NCBI RefSeq assembly: GCF_000316605.1
Contig: NC_019683.1
Location: 2,154,036-2,218,035, forward strand
Reading direction: 5' to 3'
Length of the DNA stretch: 64,000 nt
Origin: [Leptolyngbya] sp. PCC 7376
GTDB lineage: Bacteria > Cyanobacteriota > Cyanobacteriia > Cyanobacteriales > MRBY01
The notes under the pieces were generated by a model, which worked only from the letters and a program-made list of their open reading frames with translations, was not told the origin of the DNA and ran no database searches. Shown in pieces: positions 8,227 to 17,568 of the stretch. A program made the translations under genes and the position numbers. How positions within the stretch are numbered: position 1 is the first letter of the stretch; each line of letters opens with the position of its first letter.

Positions 8227-8826
8227 TTAGAAATAACTTTGTTCCCAAGTCTCGCTAAATACAATTTCGGAGAGGGGTTTACGAACGCGAGGAGACATTT
8301 CCCGTTCCTTTAAACCTTCATCCTCAAGAGACGTCAAATCTGCAGGATAGCCGATTGCAACTGCTGCTGCAGGCTCAAATCCGATGGGAATACCATAAAC
8401 CTCACGCGCTTTCTCTTTGTCAAAGCCACCCATCTGATGCACCCTTAAACCTATCGCCTCTGCTTGGATCGTTAAAGTCCCCAAAGCTTGACCGACATCA
8501 TACATTCCATAGGGATTCGGGTTATCATTGCGAGTAAATCGTTGTTTTCCGACGGAAATCATCAGAATGTCGGCATTTTTTGCCCAAGTTTGGTTCGCTT
8601 CGACAATACAGCCTAGTAATTTTTGGTAGGCAGTGGGATTTTGTTTCGTTGCCATGATAAATCGCCAAGGTTGTTCATTAAAGCAAGAGGCAGACCAACG
8701 CGCCGCTTCAAGGAGACTCCCCACTTTGTCAGCTTCTACGGGGCGATAGCCATCAAAGGCAATGGTACTGTAGCGTTGGCGAAGCAAATCATGAATTGGA
8801 TAGTCTGTTTGGGCTGGTTTTTCCAT
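8227..8826 (-). CDS. nitroreductase family protein
   Basis: From the ATG at 8826 this encodes 199 residues with a complete FMN-dependent nitroreductase fold: RQRYSTIAFDGYRPV near the N-terminus, AARWSASCFNEQPWRFI (flavin contact), DVGQALGTLTIQAEAIGLRVHQMGGFD in the middle, and a GYPAD-type C-terminal segment. Such enzymes use NAD(P)H to reduce nitro groups, quinones or enones; substrate is not predictable. The frame is open for 35 more codons upstream, but that extension is Cys-rich, unlike the family, and probably not translated. No good SD was seen at either start. It ends facing the lipoprotein gene. Confidence 0.88.
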   Translation of the reverse strand: MEKPAQTDYPIHDLLRQRYSTIAFDGYRPVEADKVGSLLEAARWSASCFNEQPWRFIMATKQNPTAYQKLLGCIVEANQTWAKNADILMISVGKQRFTRNDNPNPYGMYDVGQALGTLTIQAEAIGLRVHQMGGFDKEKAREVYGIPIGFEPAAAVAIGYPADLTSLEDEGLKEREMSPRVRKPLSEIVFSETWEQSYF

Positions 8827-8941
8827 AAGAGATAAATGTGCGCAACAATGGAAGAGACAGGAACTTAGCCCTGCTCCAATACAGGATACAAACTTTTCTA
8901 TTCGGATGACCGCGACATTCAAACTCAACACAGACTAATTT

Positions 8942-9604
8942 ATGACTGGTTTTACCGGTAGAGCGGGACAGAATGTTCGTCAGATGGCGAATCGGAGGCG
9001 CTGGCAGGCTTGGCGATCGTTTCTTTGGGCTGCGCTGCTACCGCTGTTTGTGGTCTTTTCATTCCCCATCTTGGCGCTGGAATTGGGCTTTATTCTTGCC
9101 ATCTCTCTTGTGGCGATCGCCGTCTTTGGGGCTATTAGCTTTGTGTTTCGAGGCTTAGATCTTTGGGAAGCGGCTAATCGTGCTGACTTTGGTGCCCAGG
9201 CAGAAGAACGGGTCGCCGAAGTTCTCGAAGCTTTAGAACCGAAGGGCTGGCAATTTCAATATGGCATGAAACTTGATCAAGGCTTGGGGGACGCGGATGT
9301 CGTTTGTGTCTCACCCCGAAAAAAAGCCTATGTCATTGACGTAAAATCCCATAAAGGCACTGTCATTTTTCAGGAGCATCGCCTCCACCGTCGTATGGGT
9401 CGGACAATTTACCCGTTTAGAAAAGATTTTTTGCAAATTGTGATGAAACAAGCCCTACAAGTTAGGGAAAAAAAACAATGGAGTTTTGTTACTCCAATGT
9501 TAGTTTTTACAAGGGCACAATTAGCTGTTTCTCAGAAAAAAATTCGAGGTGTTTATGTTATTGCCCAAGATGATCTTGTAAAGAGATTACAAGAGCTGGG
9601 CTAG
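8942..9604 (+). CDS. membrane-anchored NERD (nuclease-related) domain protein
   Basis: The 220-residue protein has a basic N-terminus, two adjacent membrane helices (about residues 24-70), and a cytoplasmic NERD domain (about 82-200). The endonuclease-like core is visible: an Glu-rich helix (FGAQAEERVAEVL), GDADVVCV, and YVIDVKSHKG, which gives the D-x-K metal-site signature of restriction-endonuclease-like folds. NERD domains are predicted nucleases, with little biochemical proof. The start ATG lies just after the divergent nitroreductase upstream region. Confidence 0.85.
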   Translation: MTGFTGRAGQNVRQMANRRRWQAWRSFLWAALLPLFVVFSFPILALELGFILAISLVAIAVFGAISFVFRGLDLWEAANRADFGAQAEERVAEVLEALEPKGWQFQYGMKLDQGLGDADVVCVSPRKKAYVIDVKSHKGTVIFQEHRLHRRMGRTIYPFRKDFLQIVMKQALQVREKKQWSFVTPMLVFTRAQLAVSQKKIRGVYVIAQDDLVKRLQELG

Positions 9605-9645
9605 CCCTTGAATCCTATTTGTCTACTTAATAACTAAAAGAAAAA

Positions 9646-9843
9646 TTAGAGATTACTAAGGTAAAGAAAGCTATCTGAAACGATGAATTCTTTAGAGTCT
9701 TCAATACCATCTTCTGTTTTGAGACGCTTGAGATAGCTGTATTGGGCTGTATATTTCGCAGATTGCTCAGTCGAGATTTTTGGGTCGGTGACCTCGTACT
9801 CAAAAGGGAAAAGAAAGTTTCGGATAGATTCTATAATTTGCAT
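9646..9843 (-). CDS. small hypothetical protein
   Basis: A 65-residue ORF starts at ATG 9843 with AGGA about 12 nt upstream. It is charged and soluble-looking (MQIIESIRNFLFPFEYEVTD at the start; a Lys/Asp/Glu-rich middle). I recognise no family. An overlapping plus-strand ORF looks less protein-like. It could be a real small gene or a chance ORF. Confidence 0.35.
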   Translation of the reverse strand: MQIIESIRNFLFPFEYEVTDPKISTEQSAKYTAQYSYLKRLKTEDGIEDSKEFIVSDSFLYLSNL

Positions 9844-10399
9844 CGGTTGAAGTTTCCTAAGAAAGAAAGAGTTGTAATGTCGAGAGTACTTTTAGTATCA
9901 CGTTTGAACAATTCACTTTCTGTGACTGTGCAATAGGTAGGTGATGTTCCCAATCAATAAAAAAGTTCTGTGAGATTACAATCTTGTTCTATAGAAATCA
10001 GCCTTTTGGGTGACGTTTATCACGGCAGATATTTAGTTTGAACGAAAAGGTAATCGAGCTGATTGAGCAAATATTTCGACGTGTGCCTTAGTGTTATTCT
10101 GCCGCTGAGAAGTGAATCCGGAAGTTTCAGCTGTTTTGAATTTAAGGATTTGATAAAGGGGAATTGAGATGCAAAGGCGATCGCCCTAGTTCCGGATTGA
10201 TGTTCAATAATCCGGAGCATTTGTGTAAGGGTTTTGTGGGGGTTTTGGGACTTTTAGCGAAATAGATTAAAGCTTCTGTAAAGCTGATGGGAGCTGGATT
10301 AAGTCTCACGACAGGAGTGGAAACATTTTTCCGACAAGTGTTATCAATAAGGGTGAGGTATTCGAATATTTAAATTTGTAATCCAACCTGTAAGCCAGC
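9844..10399. other. long intergenic region upstream of the CHAT gene
   Basis: The 556 nt contain one HIP1 site and a 66-codon minus-strand ORF (10020-10220) that lacks a clear SD and resembles nothing I know. I see no strong hairpin or RNA gene. The part next to 10400 presumably carries the promoter of the CHAT-CHASE2 pair. Confidence 0.4.
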
Positions 10400-12709
10400 A
10401 TGTTCCAAGACTTTCAATTATCGATTACACATCTGGGTGATAACCGTTATTTTCTCCGCACAGAAAAGGTGGCGGCTGGTGTACCCCTCGCAGAAGAACA
10501 GGTGGAATGGGATGTCGATTATTGGTTAGCCACAGCGCAAAATTTGATGAGTGATCCTCTCTCGCGGTTATTGCAGGGGACGGGTCGCCTGAGTGCGCAA
10601 AATCGTCTAGTGACGCCGGATACGGATCTTGCTGCGCTGAGTATGACGGAAGTGCCTACAGTGGCCACAACATTAATGGAGTTTGGGCAACAGCTCCATC
10701 AAGCTTTATTCGTGGGGAGTTTGCGGGATAGCTGGAGTAAAGCACAGGCGATCGCCCACAATCAAAACCAGATTTTACGATTGCGACTGGGATTCAAAGA
10801 AGCTCGGTTACTTAGTTTGCCTTGGGAAGTGATTAACCGTATTGATGTCGAGGATGGTGAAGTTGAAAGTTTGACCACAGGTATCGAAACTAGTTTTTCC
10901 CGTTATCACAGCAAAACCCAAGCCTCATCCGATGCCCCTTCCATGGATGATGTGGCAGAACAGACCCTCAAAATTTTAATGGTTTTGGCCAGCCCCGCTG
11001 ATCAAGATCGTCTCGAATTGCGACAGGAAGCCTCCCATCTCCAGAGTGAACTCGATAAAGAAACTCTTTCTGGGATGCCTCCACTCGAACTCACTATTCT
11101 GGATAATCCTGGACGACAAGAGCTCACAGAAATGTTGGAGCAGGGTCAATATCAAGTGTTCCACTATGCGGGTCATAGCAACCTTGGTAATTCTGGTGGC
11201 GATATTTATTTAGTCAACCGTGAGACTGGCTTAACTGAGGAATTTGCCGGAGATGATCTGGCAGGATTACTGGTAAATAATGGCGTACAGTTTGCGTTAT
11301 TTAATTCCTGTCATGGAGCTGATGGGATTGCCAATTACCAAGCAGAAGGCACCAGTGAACAAAATTTAGCGCAGGCTTTAGTGCGACGAGGCATCCCAGC
11401 GGTATTGGCGATGTCTGCACAAATTCCGGACCAAGTGGCCCTCACCTTTACGCGATTGCTTTACCGGAATCTCCATCTTGGCTATCCCATCGATTTTAGT
11501 TTGGGGCGAGTCAGACAGGGATTAATTTCGGCCTATGGATCTCACCAACTGTACTGGGCTTTGCCAGTGCTCTACATGAATCCTCATTTCCATGGGCTAT
11601 TACAACATCGTCCCCTTAATCGTGAAGGCCTTGCGGAGCTGTTGCATATTTCCGAAGCTGAATTAGCCGCACTATCGCCAGAGGATGAAGCAAGGTTGGC
11701 GATCGCCGATCTGACGACTACGGGAGATGATTTTCTGGCAGATGAATCTGATGAATCATTATTTTCTCCCCCAAGTAATCTCTCCTCTGAAGCTGGCGAA
11801 GAAACAGCATTTATTAAAAATATTTTGGCGGAGATTAGCTCTGATATCCAAGATATTAAAGAAGACAAACAAACAAATAAAACAGACAGTGAACCAAAAG
11901 GTTTGGTGTTAACGTCTCGTGCCCAAGCGAATCAGTTTGTTAGGCGATACCCTTGGCAGATTGCTCTTGGTCTAGTAGCGGTGATCGCCATAGGGGGCGG
12001 CTTATTATGGCAAGCTAATCGTCAGCGCTCGATTAGAATTCCCGTTGTTGAAACTTCTATTCCCCAATCCGAAAATGTTGAATTAAACAGTTTCAGTAAT
12101 GAAACATTGCTTGAGCTAGCACGGGAAAGAAAAGGAGATTGGTCATTGCTCTACCGCATCACAACTCATCTTCTCGACCAAGAAGCGTTGCCTTTAGCCC
12201 GTGCTATTTTGTATGACATCGCAAATCCTGATAGCGCAGATAGTGCTCAACTCAATTTTCTGAAAGGCCGTTATGCTTGGCACTTGATTCTGAAAGATCC
12301 AGTTAATAATATCGATGAATCAAGTTTGGATGATGTGCGACGGTTTTGGTCAACAGCTTATGACGCAGATCCCCAGCAACCTTACTATCTCTACGCCGCA
12401 GGTTTCGCCGATTATGCTTCAGGTCGATATGATGCCGCAGTGCAAACTTGGACAGAAGTCATTAATCTGGCGATGGATGATCCACCACTTTTGGCACAGG
12501 CTTATGCTGGTTTAGCCTTGGCTTTTTATCAGCAGGCTGAAACACAATCCGGTGAGCCACAGCAAGATTCTCAGAGTAAAGCGATGAAATTGCGGACGAG
12601 TGCCTATCGCACTGATCCAGACGGTATTACCGTTGAGGCGTTGAGTCAAAATTGGTTGTGGTCTGAGACGGCGATCGCCACATGGCGTGAATTGAGTGAC
12701 CTTAAGTGA
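10400..12709 (+). CDS. CHAT (caspase-like) protein with a membrane helix and helical repeat region
   Basis: The 769-residue protein begins with the N-terminal segment typical of cyanobacterial CHAT proteins (GVPLAEEQVEW). The CHAT peptidase domain spans about 190-400 with catalytic dyad H259 (HYAGHSNLG) and C304 (FNSCHGA), so it should be active. An acidic linker follows, then one membrane helix (about 518-537, WQIALGLVAVIAIGGGLLW), then about 210 residues of TPR-like helical repeats. The topology suggests cytoplasmic protease and periplasmic repeats, or the reverse; sequence alone does not decide. CHAT proteases act in programmed cell death and in Craspase-type systems. A CHASE2 cyclase gene follows after 203 nt in the same direction, which suggests a joint signalling role. 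Confidence 0.9.
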   Translation: MFQDFQLSITHLGDNRYFLRTEKVAAGVPLAEEQVEWDVDYWLATAQNLMSDPLSRLLQGTGRLSAQNRLVTPDTDLAALSMTEVPTVATTLMEFGQQLHQALFVGSLRDSWSKAQAIAHNQNQILRLRLGFKEARLLSLPWEVINRIDVEDGEVESLTTGIETSFSRYHSKTQASSDAPSMDDVAEQTLKILMVLASPADQDRLELRQEASHLQSELDKETLSGMPPLELTILDNPGRQELTEMLEQGQYQVFHYAGHSNLGNSGGDIYLVNRETGLTEEFAGDDLAGLLVNNGVQFALFNSCHGADGIANYQAEGTSEQNLAQALVRRGIPAVLAMSAQIPDQVALTFTRLLYRNLHLGYPIDFSLGRVRQGLISAYGSHQLYWALPVLYMNPHFHGLLQHRPLNREGLAELLHISEAELAALSPEDEARLAIADLTTTGDDFLADESDESLFSPPSNLSSEAGEETAFIKNILAEISSDIQDIKEDKQTNKTDSEPKGLVLTSRAQANQFVRRYPWQIALGLVAVIAIGGGLLWQANRQRSIRIPVVETSIPQSENVELNSFSNETLLELARERKGDWSLLYRITTHLLDQEALPLARAILYDIANPDSADSAQLNFLKGRYAWHLILKDPVNNIDESSLDDVRRFWSTAYDADPQQPYYLYAAGFADYASGRYDAAVQTWTEVINLAMDDPPLLAQAYAGLALAFYQQAETQSGEPQQDSQSKAMKLRTSAYRTDPDGITVEALSQNWLWSETAIATWRELSDLK

Positions 12710-12912
12710 TCACTGCTGATCTGCGCTAGTCTGGCAGAACAACGCTGTAAAATGGCGTATAACTCCGCTTGAACTCGATACAATTGGGCAACACAAAGAT
12801 CAATCGTTATTGATTTAAGATCAGCCATTGTTGAATAACAATCCTGATTGAGCCTGGCGATTCAGGGAACACAATTACGGGCATCTATTTCTTTCGCATT
12901 GAGTAATTTCCT

Positions 12913-15159
12913 GTGTGGCATCGCATTAAAGAATTTGGTTGGAATTGGCGCGGTGTCCTCGTAACGACCCCGGCGATCGCCACATTGGTGTGGGTATTAA
13001 GACTGAGTGGAGCTCTACAGTTTGTGGAGTTGGCTGCCTATGATCAATTTGTACGTTGGCAACCATCCGAACCCTTAGATGATCGCATTTTAATCGTTGG
13101 TATTGAAGCTGGTTATACGTCTCAGCCTGATGCCGTTTATGCTGAGTTGCTGTCCAAGCTACAGGATTTGGAACCTCGCCTGATTGGACTGGATATTTAC
13201 CGCGATATTCCGATTGATCCAGGCCATGATGATCTCGTTGCTGTTTTCAAGAAATACGACAATATTTTTGGTATTGAGAAAATCGTTGGAGAAAACGATA
13301 CCCAGACTGTTCCCCCTCCGGAAACCCTAGCTGAAAAAGACCAAGTTGGGTTTAATGATCTGGTGACTGATGATGATGCACGTATTCGTCGGTCATTGCT
13401 CACGGTGGAAGATGAAACAGGCAAAGATCATTATGCGCTGAATCTATTGATGGCAGGACTCTATTTGCAAGAAGAGGGCATTTCCATCGGAGCGGATGAA
13501 GAGACTGGCTGGTATAAACTTGGTGATGTTGTCCTAGAGCCTTTAGATAGCAATAGTGGTAGTTACACTGGTGTTGATAATGGTGGCTATCAGATCTTTA
13601 TTAATTATCGCGGTGCAGCAGGTTCATTTGCACAAGTGACAATGTCAGAAATTCTCTCTGGACAAGTGCCACCAGAACTTGTGCGTGATCGTATTGTTTT
13701 AATTGGGGATGTGACGGAAGTCAGCAAGGATTTATTTCCTGTTCCCTATACTTTGACCGCAAAGCAGCGAATGCCTGGTGTAGAAATCCATGCTCATATG
13801 GCAAGTCAATTGATCAGTGCGGTTTTAGATGATCGTCCATTAATGCGGAGTTGGGTGGAGTGGCAGGAGGCGTTGTGGATTATTTTCTGGACAGGGATTG
13901 GTGCATCTTTGGCATGGGGTTTACGAAATACGGGTCAGGGAAAGGCTTGGTCCTGGGAGCGTTTGATTGGTATTGGTTTCGTTGCCATGGTGCTGGTTGG
14001 TAGTACCTATGGGGCCTTGCTCTCGGGATTATGGCTACCCATTGTATCGCCAGGGCTAGGACTGTTTTTATCGGCAGTGGCAATTACTGGATTTATTGCG
14101 CGCTCTGCTGGGCAAATTCGGAATACGTTTGGGCGATACCTCAGCGACGAAATTGTGGCGACACTCCTCGAAAGTCCAGAAGGTTTAAAGCTTGGGGGAG
14201 AGCGGCGAACAATTACGATTTTGACATCAGATTTGCGAGGCTTTACGGGAATTTCAGAACGTCTTGATCCTGAGGAAGTGGTGAAGTTACTCAATCTTTA
14301 TTTGAGTGACATGGCCGATGTGATCACGGATTATATGGGGACGATCGATGAGTTTATGGGTGATGGCATTCTGGTTTTATTTGGAGCGCCGTTACCTCGT
14401 GCTGATGACCCTGAACGGGCGATCGCCTGTGCGGTTGCAATGCAATTGGCTTTAAGTGCCGTGAATGAAAAAATTCAGGCATTTGGTTTAGCACCGTTTG
14501 AAATGGGGATTGGGGTACATACCGGTGATGTGGTCGTTGGTAATATTGGGTCTGAAAAGCGCGCGAAATACGGCGTTGTCGGTAGCCAAGTGAATTTAAC
14601 CTACCGGATCGAGTCCTATACAACGGGTGGACAGATCCTCATTTCGGAACGCACCTATAATCTTTTGGAAGACATTCTCGAAATTCGTGGGACGCAACAG
14701 GTTTCTCCAAAAGGTGTAAAAGAGCCGATTACGATCTATCAAGTGGGAGGTATCAAGGGCAAATATAATTTGCGACTCCCAGAGATTGTGGAAGAGTTTT
14801 GTCCAGTGCCCGAGGCGATCGCCGTTAAATTTTCTGTCCTACAGGGCAAAGATATTGTGTCAGAGTTGAATTACGCTGAGATTTGGCAACTCTCAGAACG
14901 GGAAGCCTATTTGCGATTGCACACAACCAATGGTGCGATGCCCCCAAAAGCTTTAGCAAATCTCAAACTGAATTTTGCAGCGCCTGCCCATAACGATTTA
15001 AGCGATGATTTTTACGCAAAAGTGATCGCCAATCCTAACCTTGCAGCACCTGATTTTCAAATTAAATTTACGATGCGTCCGCCACAAATTCACACTGAAT
15101 TTTCGCAACTTTATTCGCAAGCGCAGGAAGCTGAGAATCTCGCTTCTTCTTCTCAATAA
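12913..15159 (+). CDS. CHASE2-domain class III nucleotidyl cyclase, probably guanylate cyclase
   Basis: The protein starts at a GTG and has 748 residues. An N-terminal helix anchors an extracytoplasmic CHASE2 sensor (about 35-310; includes AAYDQFVRWQP and DRIVLIGDV). Three membrane helices follow (about 325-395), then a class III cyclase domain (about 430-615) and a C-terminal tail of about 130 residues of unknown fold. Catalytic residues are complete: metal-binding D440 and D484, and the N561/R565 pair. The purine-specifying position holds Glu (E480, GTIDEFMGDG) rather than the Lys of adenylate cyclases, and the second position is Gly554 rather than Thr/Asp. Glu at the first site is characteristic of guanylate cyclases, including Synechocystis Cya2. 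Annotation pipelines would call it adenylate cyclase. Confidence 0.9.
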   Translation: MWHRIKEFGWNWRGVLVTTPAIATLVWVLRLSGALQFVELAAYDQFVRWQPSEPLDDRILIVGIEAGYTSQPDAVYAELLSKLQDLEPRLIGLDIYRDIPIDPGHDDLVAVFKKYDNIFGIEKIVGENDTQTVPPPETLAEKDQVGFNDLVTDDDARIRRSLLTVEDETGKDHYALNLLMAGLYLQEEGISIGADEETGWYKLGDVVLEPLDSNSGSYTGVDNGGYQIFINYRGAAGSFAQVTMSEILSGQVPPELVRDRIVLIGDVTEVSKDLFPVPYTLTAKQRMPGVEIHAHMASQLISAVLDDRPLMRSWVEWQEALWIIFWTGIGASLAWGLRNTGQGKAWSWERLIGIGFVAMVLVGSTYGALLSGLWLPIVSPGLGLFLSAVAITGFIARSAGQIRNTFGRYLSDEIVATLLESPEGLKLGGERRTITILTSDLRGFTGISERLDPEEVVKLLNLYLSDMADVITDYMGTIDEFMGDGILVLFGAPLPRADDPERAIACAVAMQLALSAVNEKIQAFGLAPFEMGIGVHTGDVVVGNIGSEKRAKYGVVGSQVNLTYRIESYTTGGQILISERTYNLLEDILEIRGTQQVSPKGVKEPITIYQVGGIKGKYNLRLPEIVEEFCPVPEAIAVKFSVLQGKDIVSELNYAEIWQLSEREAYLRLHTTNGAMPPKALANLKLNFAAPAHNDLSDDFYAKVIANPNLAAPDFQIKFTMRPPQIHTEFSQLYSQAQEAENLASSSQ

Positions 15160-15178
15160 TTATTGCGCCATCATATGT

Positions 15179-15727
15179 TTAGTTGGCGATCGCCACTAAA
15201 GAATTTTTAATGGCACGGCGTTGTTCTTCGTCATATTGCCACCGCTGTAGGAAAGTTTCATAATCGCCCGTTTGAGTTTGGAGGGCATCGAGTAGTGCTT
15301 GGCGTTCCTGCTGAAATGTTTGGCCGTAGGGCGTTGCTTCTAAAGTTTGCAAAAGATTTTGGGAACGTCGTTTAACTTGTTCAGAACCAGCCTGTTGCTC
15401 TTTATCCTGATTACGGCTGTGAGCGATCGCCATTGCCGTGGACATGGCTACATTTTTAACTAGAATTTCTTTGATTTCTGATGCCACAGCTTGAAACGCT
15501 TCGATAAAAATTGCTGGTGGATGATCAGCGAGGGGGCAACTGCCGGTGAGGTAAGCCACAAAAAAGCCCCGCACACCATTGCGATGACTTAAAAGCTCGA
15601 TGAGATTAGATAAAATCTCTGCATCAGATAAAGAGCTTGTCATCACTTGGTCGAGCCAGTTTCCAGTGAAGGCGATCGCCTCCTGAAAAGAGAGTTTGTT
15701 GAGATCTGTAGTGGTGTTGTTAGTCAT
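15179..15727 (-). CDS. conserved hypothetical protein
   Basis: I do not recognise this 182-residue soluble, mostly helical protein (FQEAIAFTGNWLDQVM, then RNGVRGFFVAYLTG, later a Gln/Arg-rich region). It has no signal peptide or membrane helix. It is the last gene of the minus-strand uptake locus, 38 nt after the VOC gene, and may simply be co-transcribed. It converges on the cyclase gene with only 19 nt between stops. Confidence 0.65.
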   Translation of the reverse strand: MTNNTTTDLNKLSFQEAIAFTGNWLDQVMTSSLSDAEILSNLIELLSHRNGVRGFFVAYLTGSCPLADHPPAIFIEAFQAVASEIKEILVKNVAMSTAMAIAHSRNQDKEQQAGSEQVKRRSQNLLQTLEATPYGQTFQQERQALLDALQTQTGDYETFLQRWQYDEEQRRAIKNSLVAIAN

Positions 15728-15765
15728 AGCAAATCAAATAAATAAACAGATAACCAAAGTGGAAC

Positions 15766-16101
15766 TTAATCTGACTGGGACTGTCCGAGACGTAAATGAT
15801 TACCGTCTGGATCACTTAAATGAATCTCTCGCCCCCAAGGTTGTTGTTTGATTGAAACTTCAAACTCCGTTGCAATCTCATCAATATTTTCGACATAAAG
15901 ATACACAAGCGAATTAGGCGTTGCATCACCTTGATGTTCAGAGAGATGAATGGCATTTTTTCCACGACGCAGAAACATATAAATCGGAAAATTTGGTTCG
16001 AATTGATGTTCCCCTTCGACGATGAAATCTAGACGTGAATACCATTTTGCTGCTTCCTTGGCATTCTCGACCCAGAGAATGGGGATTATTTCTTCAGTCA
16101 T
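15766..16101 (-). CDS. VOC-superfamily (glyoxalase/bleomycin-resistance fold) protein
   Basis: The 111-residue protein begins TEEIIPILWVENAKEAAKWY and ends EIHLSDPDGNHLRLGQ, the two conserved ends of a single VOC module (beta-alpha-beta-beta-beta pairs). VOC proteins bind metals and act as glyoxalases, dioxygenases or sequestering proteins. It sits 44 nt after the substrate-binding lipoprotein gene of the uptake locus, so a role in handling the imported ligand is possible but unproven. Confidence 0.8.
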   Translation of the reverse strand: MTEEIIPILWVENAKEAAKWYSRLDFIVEGEHQFEPNFPIYMFLRRGKNAIHLSEHQGDATPNSLVYLYVENIDEIATEFEVSIKQQPWGREIHLSDPDGNHLRLGQSQSD

Positions 16102-16145
16102 GATTTTCTTCTGATGGTGTTGATGGGAGTAATCTCCAAACTTAG

Positions 16146-17060
16146 TTAATTGACTGCTGCTGTGATGTTTTGCAATTGCTCAGCGGCAACTTGAATCGCA
16201 TCAATACCTCCCGGATTGACGAGTCCGTAATAATCAAAAGTGTAAACCCGCTCATTTTTAACTGCGTTGAGATCGCCCCAAAAAGGAGCAGCCTGCAATT
16301 GCTCAATCGAATCATCCCCCACATCGACCAAAATTAAGATTTCGGGGTTGGCTTCGAGAATTTTTTCCGGAGAAAGGGTGATGTAACCCTGTTGAGGACT
16401 ATTGCCTTGAAGTTCAGCGACGAGGTTATTGATCGCAAATTGTTCGAGTAGATCTCCGGCCCAACTGTCGCGGTTTGGCGCCATGATTGGTTGATTGCTG
16501 ACGAGTACTAAAGTCGCCTCTGTTTCGGTGGGATTTTCAGGGAGAAAAGCTGCATATTCAGCTAAAAGTGCTGTAGGGTCAGCATCAATCTTTTCGGCAA
16601 TGTTAGTGGTGAGATCTTCGAGCGCTTGCCAGTTAGGAACCTCCGCAGCAATCGTTTCAATGCCTAATGCGGTGAGCTTTTCGAGGATCTGATCATGGAA
16701 TCCCACCGCACCAATAACAAGATCTGGTTTAAGGGCAACAATTTTTTCGATACTCGGAGGAGTACGCCCTTCGCTAACTTTTGGCAGTTCACTAAAGGCA
16801 GGATTTTGGGCGAGGAGACGACTACCGGGAATGCCGACTAACTTACTCTCATCAAGGCGGTGAATGATATCGGCAGAGAGAGAGGTTAGGGCTACAATTT
16901 TGTTCGCAGTGGCAGTCTCAGAAGGGTTTGTCTCAGTGACTTCGGCCGTATTGGAAGATGTATTGGCAGTGGATACTTCGACATCCGGTGTTTGACTACA
17001 GCCAACCACAAGGGACAACGTGAGTAAGCTAATCGTGAGTTTTGTTTTTAGGTTCTGCAT
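16146..17060 (-). CDS. periplasmic substrate-binding lipoprotein of a heme/siderophore/B12-type ABC importer
   Basis: The 304-residue protein has a lipoprotein signal (lipobox LVVGC) and a Ser/Thr-rich linker, then a class III binding-protein fold: KIVALTSLSADIIHRL, the EKIVALKPDLVIG motif, a long connecting helix, and the second lobe with SPEKILEANPEILIL and FWGDLNAVKNERVY. These marks are those of FecB/HmuT/BtuF relatives that deliver iron chelates, heme or cobalamin to FecCD-type permeases. The permease, ATPase and outer-membrane receptor genes lie upstream on the same strand. The ligand cannot be fixed from this protein alone. Confidence 0.9.
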   Translation of the reverse strand: MQNLKTKLTISLLTLSLVVGCSQTPDVEVSTANTSSNTAEVTETNPSETATANKIVALTSLSADIIHRLDESKLVGIPGSRLLAQNPAFSELPKVSEGRTPPSIEKIVALKPDLVIGAVGFHDQILEKLTALGIETIAAEVPNWQALEDLTTNIAEKIDADPTALLAEYAAFLPENPTETEATLVLVSNQPIMAPNRDSWAGDLLEQFAINNLVAELQGNSPQQGYITLSPEKILEANPEILILVDVGDDSIEQLQAAPFWGDLNAVKNERVYTFDYYGLVNPGGIDAIQVAAEQLQNITAAVN

Positions 17061-17132
17061 GAGTTTGGGGATGAGAGGACGCAGGGTAGTAGTAGATGCA
17101 TGGATTGGGAGAGGGAGAAAAAGTGGGAATTG

Positions 17133-17495
17133 CTAAACAGTGGTAGGCTGCGCGACAGGCTGTAGCAAGCTGACTAAGTGACCTTGGGGGCTGCGAACAG
17201 CGGCAACTTTCCCGAAAGATGGTTCGCGGACTCGGCCTTCTAATTTGCCGCCAAGGGTCTCTAGGTTGGCGATCGCCTGATGTACATCATCGACAGTGAA
17301 GCTGAGGATAGGAGAGCTACCCGTTTGAGGCGCTTCCGCAGCACCATGAAAGGCGATGGTGGCGCCATTGGCTTCGATTTCAGCCCAGCCAGGACTTTGC
17401 ACTTTGATCGGTAAACCGAGACCTTCGTGATAAAACTGCACCGCCGCCGCGACATCTTTGACCATGAGCATAATGTGACGAAATTGAGCAGACAT
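17133..17495 (-). CDS. VOC-superfamily (glyoxalase-like) protein
   Basis: The 120-residue protein begins MSAQFRHIMLMVKDVAAAVQ and contains FYHEGLGLPIKVQSPGWAEI and AAVRSPQGHLVSLLQPV, a standard VOC module of the lactoylglutathione-lyase type. It lies between the TonB-dependent receptor and the substrate-binding lipoprotein genes (73 and 72 nt spacing). It is the second VOC gene of this locus but is clearly different in sequence from the one at 15766-16101. A general detoxification role is also possible. Confidence 0.85.
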   Translation of the reverse strand: MSAQFRHIMLMVKDVAAAVQFYHEGLGLPIKVQSPGWAEIEANGATIAFHGAAEAPQTGSSPILSFTVDDVHQAIANLETLGGKLEGRVREPSFGKVAAVRSPQGHLVSLLQPVAQPTTV

Positions 17496-17568
17496 AGCGT
17501 GATTTTCCTAAGGGGTTAAACAACAAATAATGACCGAAAACTATGCTGAAATCATGGGAGGCGATCTC

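Noticed and set aside
10020-10220. 66-codon minus-strand ORF upstream of the CHAT gene
   Set aside because: No SD, no recognisable family, and the composition does not stand out; listed only as part of the intergenic region.
12646-12828. 60-codon minus-strand ORF between the CHAT and cyclase genes
   Set aside because: It overlaps the CHAT gene end in antisense and lacks an SD.
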